Shown: positions 5,081 to 6,674 of the stretch, in pieces | Layout of the letters: each line of letters begins with the position of its first letter | Numbering within the stretch: position 1 is the stretch's first letter | NCBI GenBank assembly: GCA_964429715.1 | Contig: CAYSCV010000077.1 | Span: 1 to 6,674, forward strand | Direction of reading: 5' to 3' | Length of the DNA stretch: 6,674 nucleotides | Origin: JACPNA01 sp964429715 | GTDB lineage: Archaea; Nanobdellota; Nanobdellia; Woesearchaeales; GW2011-AR9 | The notes under the pieces: model-generated | Seen by the model: the letters and a program-made list of their open reading frames with translations, nothing else | Told to the model about the DNA's origin: nothing | Databases searched by the model: none | Translations under genes and position numbers: made by a program

Positions 5081-6065
5081 CTGCTACAAGGATGTCATCT
5101 TTTCCGTTAGATATGTTCTTACACTTTTTTTTATTATTCATACACATACCAAAATAAGGATAGAAATTTTTACAAGAAGATATGTGTTTGCTTTCTACAT
5201 AATGAAACTTATTGGTTACTCCGCCCCACACTTTCGGGGAAGTTGTTAAATATATACCCAGAGAATTAATTTCAAAAGAATCAGCGAGATGGATCAATCC
5301 TGAATCGACAGAAATCAGTAAAAATACATTTGGCAAATACCTTACGAGATCACCCAACTTAAGATACCTTACGATCTCTATTCTATTTTTAATATTTGGT
5401 TGTAAACCATCTATTACTTCTTTTATATACAACTCTTCAACGTCTCCAAATCCTTCGTATACTTTTACATTTTTATTAGACAGAACAAGCGAGGAAATAA
5501 GTTCTGCCCACTTCTTTATATTCCAGAGTTTAGCGACACCGCGAGAATGCACATTGATCAAAATATCATCAGATCGCTTGTTTTGTGAGGAACCCCGATC
5601 AAGTATATTGATAGTATAATACAATTTCATGTTAAGTGCTTTTTCGGTTATCGACCGGATTATATTTCTAGCATTAACATTAATCTTTTCCTTGTTTTGT
5701 AAGTTTTCATCATCAAAAAATACAATACCCAGATTTTTAAGAGATATCCACTGTTTAAATTCAAAATAATCTTTCTCAAACTTCCTGCCAATAAAACGTA
5801 AATTTATAACCACTTTTACACAATTCTTTTTAAGAAAATCATAAATAATTCCCCAATCTTCTCTATGGAACTTTCTAATTTCTTCGCTAACAACTTTCAA
5901 GTTTGACGGTAGATCTATTTTATTTCTGATATCACTATCTGAAAAAAGTAGATTTGAGGTATAAAAAAACTCTGACTTTTGCATTTTACTCCCAATTTCT
6001 CTAAAAACTGGATAATATATAACTCCGTCACCAAAACCATCAAAAGTTACAATGAGATAATTCAT
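5034..6065 (-). CDS. GT9 (heptosyltransferase-like) glycosyltransferase
   Basis: The 343-residue protein has GT9 features. An N-terminal strand runs into GDGVIYYPVF (12-21), which corresponds to the GD(x)xxxTPx loop of heptosyltransferases. WNIKKWAELI (181-190) matches the W..(E/K)(R/K)(F/W)AEL region at the start of the donor domain, and SVDSGLIHLADS (252-263) matches the D(S/T)GxxHxA motif. A cysteine-bearing tail (C298, C308, C315) is also common in GT9. Such enzymes add heptose or related sugars from a nucleotide donor in the cytoplasm; the sugar here is unknown, and no ADP-heptose genes are visible. AAAAAGGA about seven bases before the ATG supports the start. It is the first gene of the operon behind the promoter at 6099-6127. 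The coding is very AT-rich (some stretches about 25% GC by eye). Confidence 0.85.
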   Translation of the reverse strand: MNYLIVTFDGFGDGVIYYPVFREIGSKMQKSEFFYTSNLLFSDSDIRNKIDLPSNLKVVSEEIRKFHREDWGIIYDFLKKNCVKVVINLRFIGRKFEKDYFEFKQWISLKNLGIVFFDDENLQNKEKINVNARNIIRSITEKALNMKLYYTINILDRGSSQNKRSDDILINVHSRGVAKLWNIKKWAELISSLVLSNKNVKVYEGFGDVEELYIKEVIDGLQPNIKNRIEIVRYLKLGDLVRYLPNVFLLISVDSGLIHLADSFEINSLGIYLTTSPKVWGGVTNKFHYVESKHISSCKNFYPYFGMCMNNKKKCKNISNGKDDILVADVSRKTDQIFYAQKN

Positions 6066-6098
6066 TTTTGTTTCCTTTTTACCATTAAACTACAAATA

Positions 6099-6127
6099 AC
6101 TATGTGCCCGCTTATATTTCTTGTCAA
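6099..6127 (-). promoter_or_regulatory. Promoter of the glycosyltransferase operon
   Basis: On the minus strand a perfect TTGACA (complement of 6122-6127) is followed after 17 bases by CATAGT (complement of 6099-6104). The start of transcription would fall near 6092, leaving about 26 bases of leader that contain the AAGGA ribosome binding site of the GT9 gene. Confidence 0.65.
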
Positions 6128-6142
6128 CCAAAAACCACCCAA

Positions 6143-6159
6143 GACGCCTGTGCGGTGTC
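6143..6159. repeat. Small inverted repeat upstream of the operon promoter
   Basis: GACGCC and GGTGTC flank a 5-base centre (TGTGC) and can pair over six positions with one G-U. It lies about 16 bp upstream of the -35 box, where an activator or repressor site could sit. Short and imperfect, so low confidence. Confidence 0.25.
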
Positions 6160-6174
6160 GGAAAATTCAGAACC

Positions 6175-6194
6175 TGTGGATAACTGGGGGATAA
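6175..6194 (-). promoter_or_regulatory. DnaA-box-like pair
   Basis: The complement of 6175-6183 is TTATCCACA, a perfect match to the classical DnaA box. The complement of 6186-6194 is TTATCCCCC, a 7-of-9 match, with an 11-bp period. Only two boxes are seen, and no dnaA, dnaN or other origin gene lies nearby. A regulatory DnaA site or coincidence is more likely than an origin. Confidence 0.35.
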
Positions 6195-6209
6195 TTTGGC
6201 GGATTTGCT

Positions 6210-6244
6210 GGGTTTTTGGGAGGTTTGTGGGGTTGGGTGAGGGG
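6210..6244 (+). other. G-tract block with near-canonical G-quadruplex spacing
   Basis: Five runs of three or four G (6210-6212, 6218-6220, 6229-6232, 6235-6237, 6241-6244) are separated by 5, 8, 2 and 3 bases. One loop is one base longer than the usual limit of seven. It sits in the 269-bp non-coding gap (6066-6334) between the flank operon and the glycan operon. Otherwise that gap holds the promoter, the DnaA-like sites and the right-hand repeat. Confidence 0.4.
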
Positions 6245-6304
6245 CTTGCTTTTTTCTGAAGTTGCCCGCCCTTTATTTATATATTACTCATCAAAAAACT
6301 CCGT

Positions 6305-6321
6305 GAGACGGTGGTGAAGTA
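6305..6321 (+). repeat. 17-bp direct repeat, right copy (candidate island boundary)
   Basis: This is an exact second copy of the sequence at 211-227. On the minus strand it lies within a tiny ORF (6284-6325) reading MLLHHRLTEFFDE, which begins nine bases after the stop of the 76-residue gene. The left copy encodes the matching LLHHRLAE. On the plus strand both copies read (L)xETVVK then a stop. The island side continues into AT-rich sequence; the outer side continues into the flank operon. Confidence 0.75.
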
Positions 6322-6334
6322 ACATGCCGTCATT

Positions 6335-6565
6335 CTACACTTTGTCTTTATCTAAATAATCAATTACTCCTTCTTTTTTTATTGCCCACGCGATTCGCTT
6401 CGCGCTAATCGGTTGATGTGCGCGATCAACGACGCGGATAAGCGTTACCTGCTCCGCGCCCTTTTCCAACGATTCAATCGCCGCATCATCAATGATGTAT
6501 TCTACTTCGTCGTCCAACTCCACTACGATATTTTTGCCTTTTTTTGTAAATGATTTGATGTTCAT
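6335..6565 (-). CDS. Unknown small acidic protein (76 residues)
   Basis: No family is recognised. The protein begins MNIKSFTKKGKNIVVELDDE and appears to form two short beta strands (KNIVVELDDEVEYIID) followed by a helix (DAAIESLEKG). A strand (QVTLIRVVDR) and a helix-rich tail (SAKRIAWAIKKEGVIDYLDKD) follow. It has no signal peptide, membrane segment or cysteine. Its ATG overlaps the TGA of the upstream partial gene (ATGA), so the two are translationally coupled and probably work together. The size and pairing recall small two-gene modules such as toxin-antitoxin pairs, but nothing in the sequence confirms that. By eye its base composition is clearly richer in GC than the glycan operon (about 57% over 6421-6480), and it is taken to be part of the flank. 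Confidence 0.75.
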   Translation of the reverse strand: MNIKSFTKKGKNIVVELDDEVEYIIDDAAIESLEKGAEQVTLIRVVDRAHQPISAKRIAWAIKKEGVIDYLDKDKV

Positions 6566-6674
6566 ACGGATGCACGCTCTTGCAGTACTGTATGATACGC
6601 CTTTAATAAATTATCTTTTCCAACCTCATCAAGCACCAGAATAAATTGTTCTTGTGCAGAATGTTGCGGCCTGT
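6562..6674 (-). CDS. C-terminal fragment of an unknown protein (runs off the window)
   Basis: An open frame enters from the right edge and ends with TGA at 6562-6564. Its last 36 residues include QFILVLDEVGKDNLLKAYHT and then VLQERASV. A hydrophobic strand (FILVLDE) is followed by a helix, which suggests the end of a small alpha/beta protein. The family is not recognised. The stop codon overlaps the start of the 76-residue gene as ATGA, a typical operon junction. That overlap, together with the amino-acid pattern, is the reason for calling it coding despite its short visible length. Confidence 0.6.
   Translation of the reverse strand, partial: RPQHSAQEQFILVLDEVGKDNLLKAYHTVLQERASV

Noticed and set aside
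5212..5619. Plus-strand 135-codon ORF opposite the GT9 gene.
   Set aside because: It is antisense to a well-supported GT9 domain, including its VDSGLIHLAD motif, and its own product is serine/threonine-rich with no recognisable motif.
6175..6194. Chromosomal or plasmid replication origin suggested by TTATCCACA.
   Set aside because: Only one perfect and one weak box are present, and no dnaA, dnaN, rep gene or AT-rich unwinding array adjoins them.
254..6304. Terminal inverted repeats of the island: ACGGAGT (254-260) against ACTCCGT (6298-6304), each next to a T or A run.
   Set aside because: Only seven bases match before a three-base offset, and the two copies sit at different distances from the direct repeats. 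Low-complexity tracts inflate the match.
6292..6314. Minus-strand terminator after the 76-residue gene (CCGT-CTC-ACGG followed by a T-run).
   Set aside because: The stem is only four base pairs with a three-base loop, too weak to call.
1..6674. tRNA, rRNA, CRISPR array, integrase or transposase.
   Set aside because: No cloverleaf-like sequence, regularly spaced repeats or recombinase motif was seen on either strand.

Overview
This is a bacterial window: it has Shine-Dalgarno sites, sigma70-like promoters, tight gene overlaps and the standard stop codons. It holds a cell-surface glycan cluster of about 6.1 kb set inside what looks like an unrelated operon. The AT-rich coding, very compact layout and small hypothetical genes would suit an uncultured lineage such as Patescibacteria. 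That assignment is a guess, because no phylogenetic marker is present.

Layout. Both edges carry minus-strand flank genes. On the right are the tail of an unrecognised gene (6562-6674) and an ATGA-coupled 76-residue unknown protein (6335-6565). On the left are a doubtful short ORF (64-246) and the first 25 codons of an ABC-F-like ATPase (1-77). Between them lies the island, bounded by a perfect 17-bp direct repeat (211-227 and 6305-6321). Joining the flanks through one repeat copy gives a continuous minus-strand series of genes, so the island looks inserted.

Inside the island, a minus-strand operon starts at a good promoter (6099-6127). It reads through a GT9 heptosyltransferase-like gene, a GT4 glycosyltransferase whose frame breaks in a 9-base homopolymer, a second half that carries the rest of the GT4 domain fused to a P-loop nucleoside/thymidylate-kinase-like domain, and a GT2 glycosyltransferase. 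All junctions overlap. Facing it on the plus strand are a MESH1/SpoT-type HD hydrolase (1064-1579) and a second thymidylate-kinase-like protein (1719-2285). The kinase gene ends in a strong intrinsic terminator that also encodes the last codons of the GT2 gene. A polysaccharide pyruvyl transferase-like gene (233-1015) diverges from the HD gene through a 48-bp spacer with overlapping promoters.

The three glycosyltransferases and the pyruvyl transferase would assemble and decorate a surface glycan. The unusual content is two thymidylate-kinase-fold proteins, one fused to a glycosyltransferase, together with a small alarmone-hydrolase homologue. A phosphorylation step in glycan synthesis, or a nucleotide-linked control of it, is possible but is inference only.
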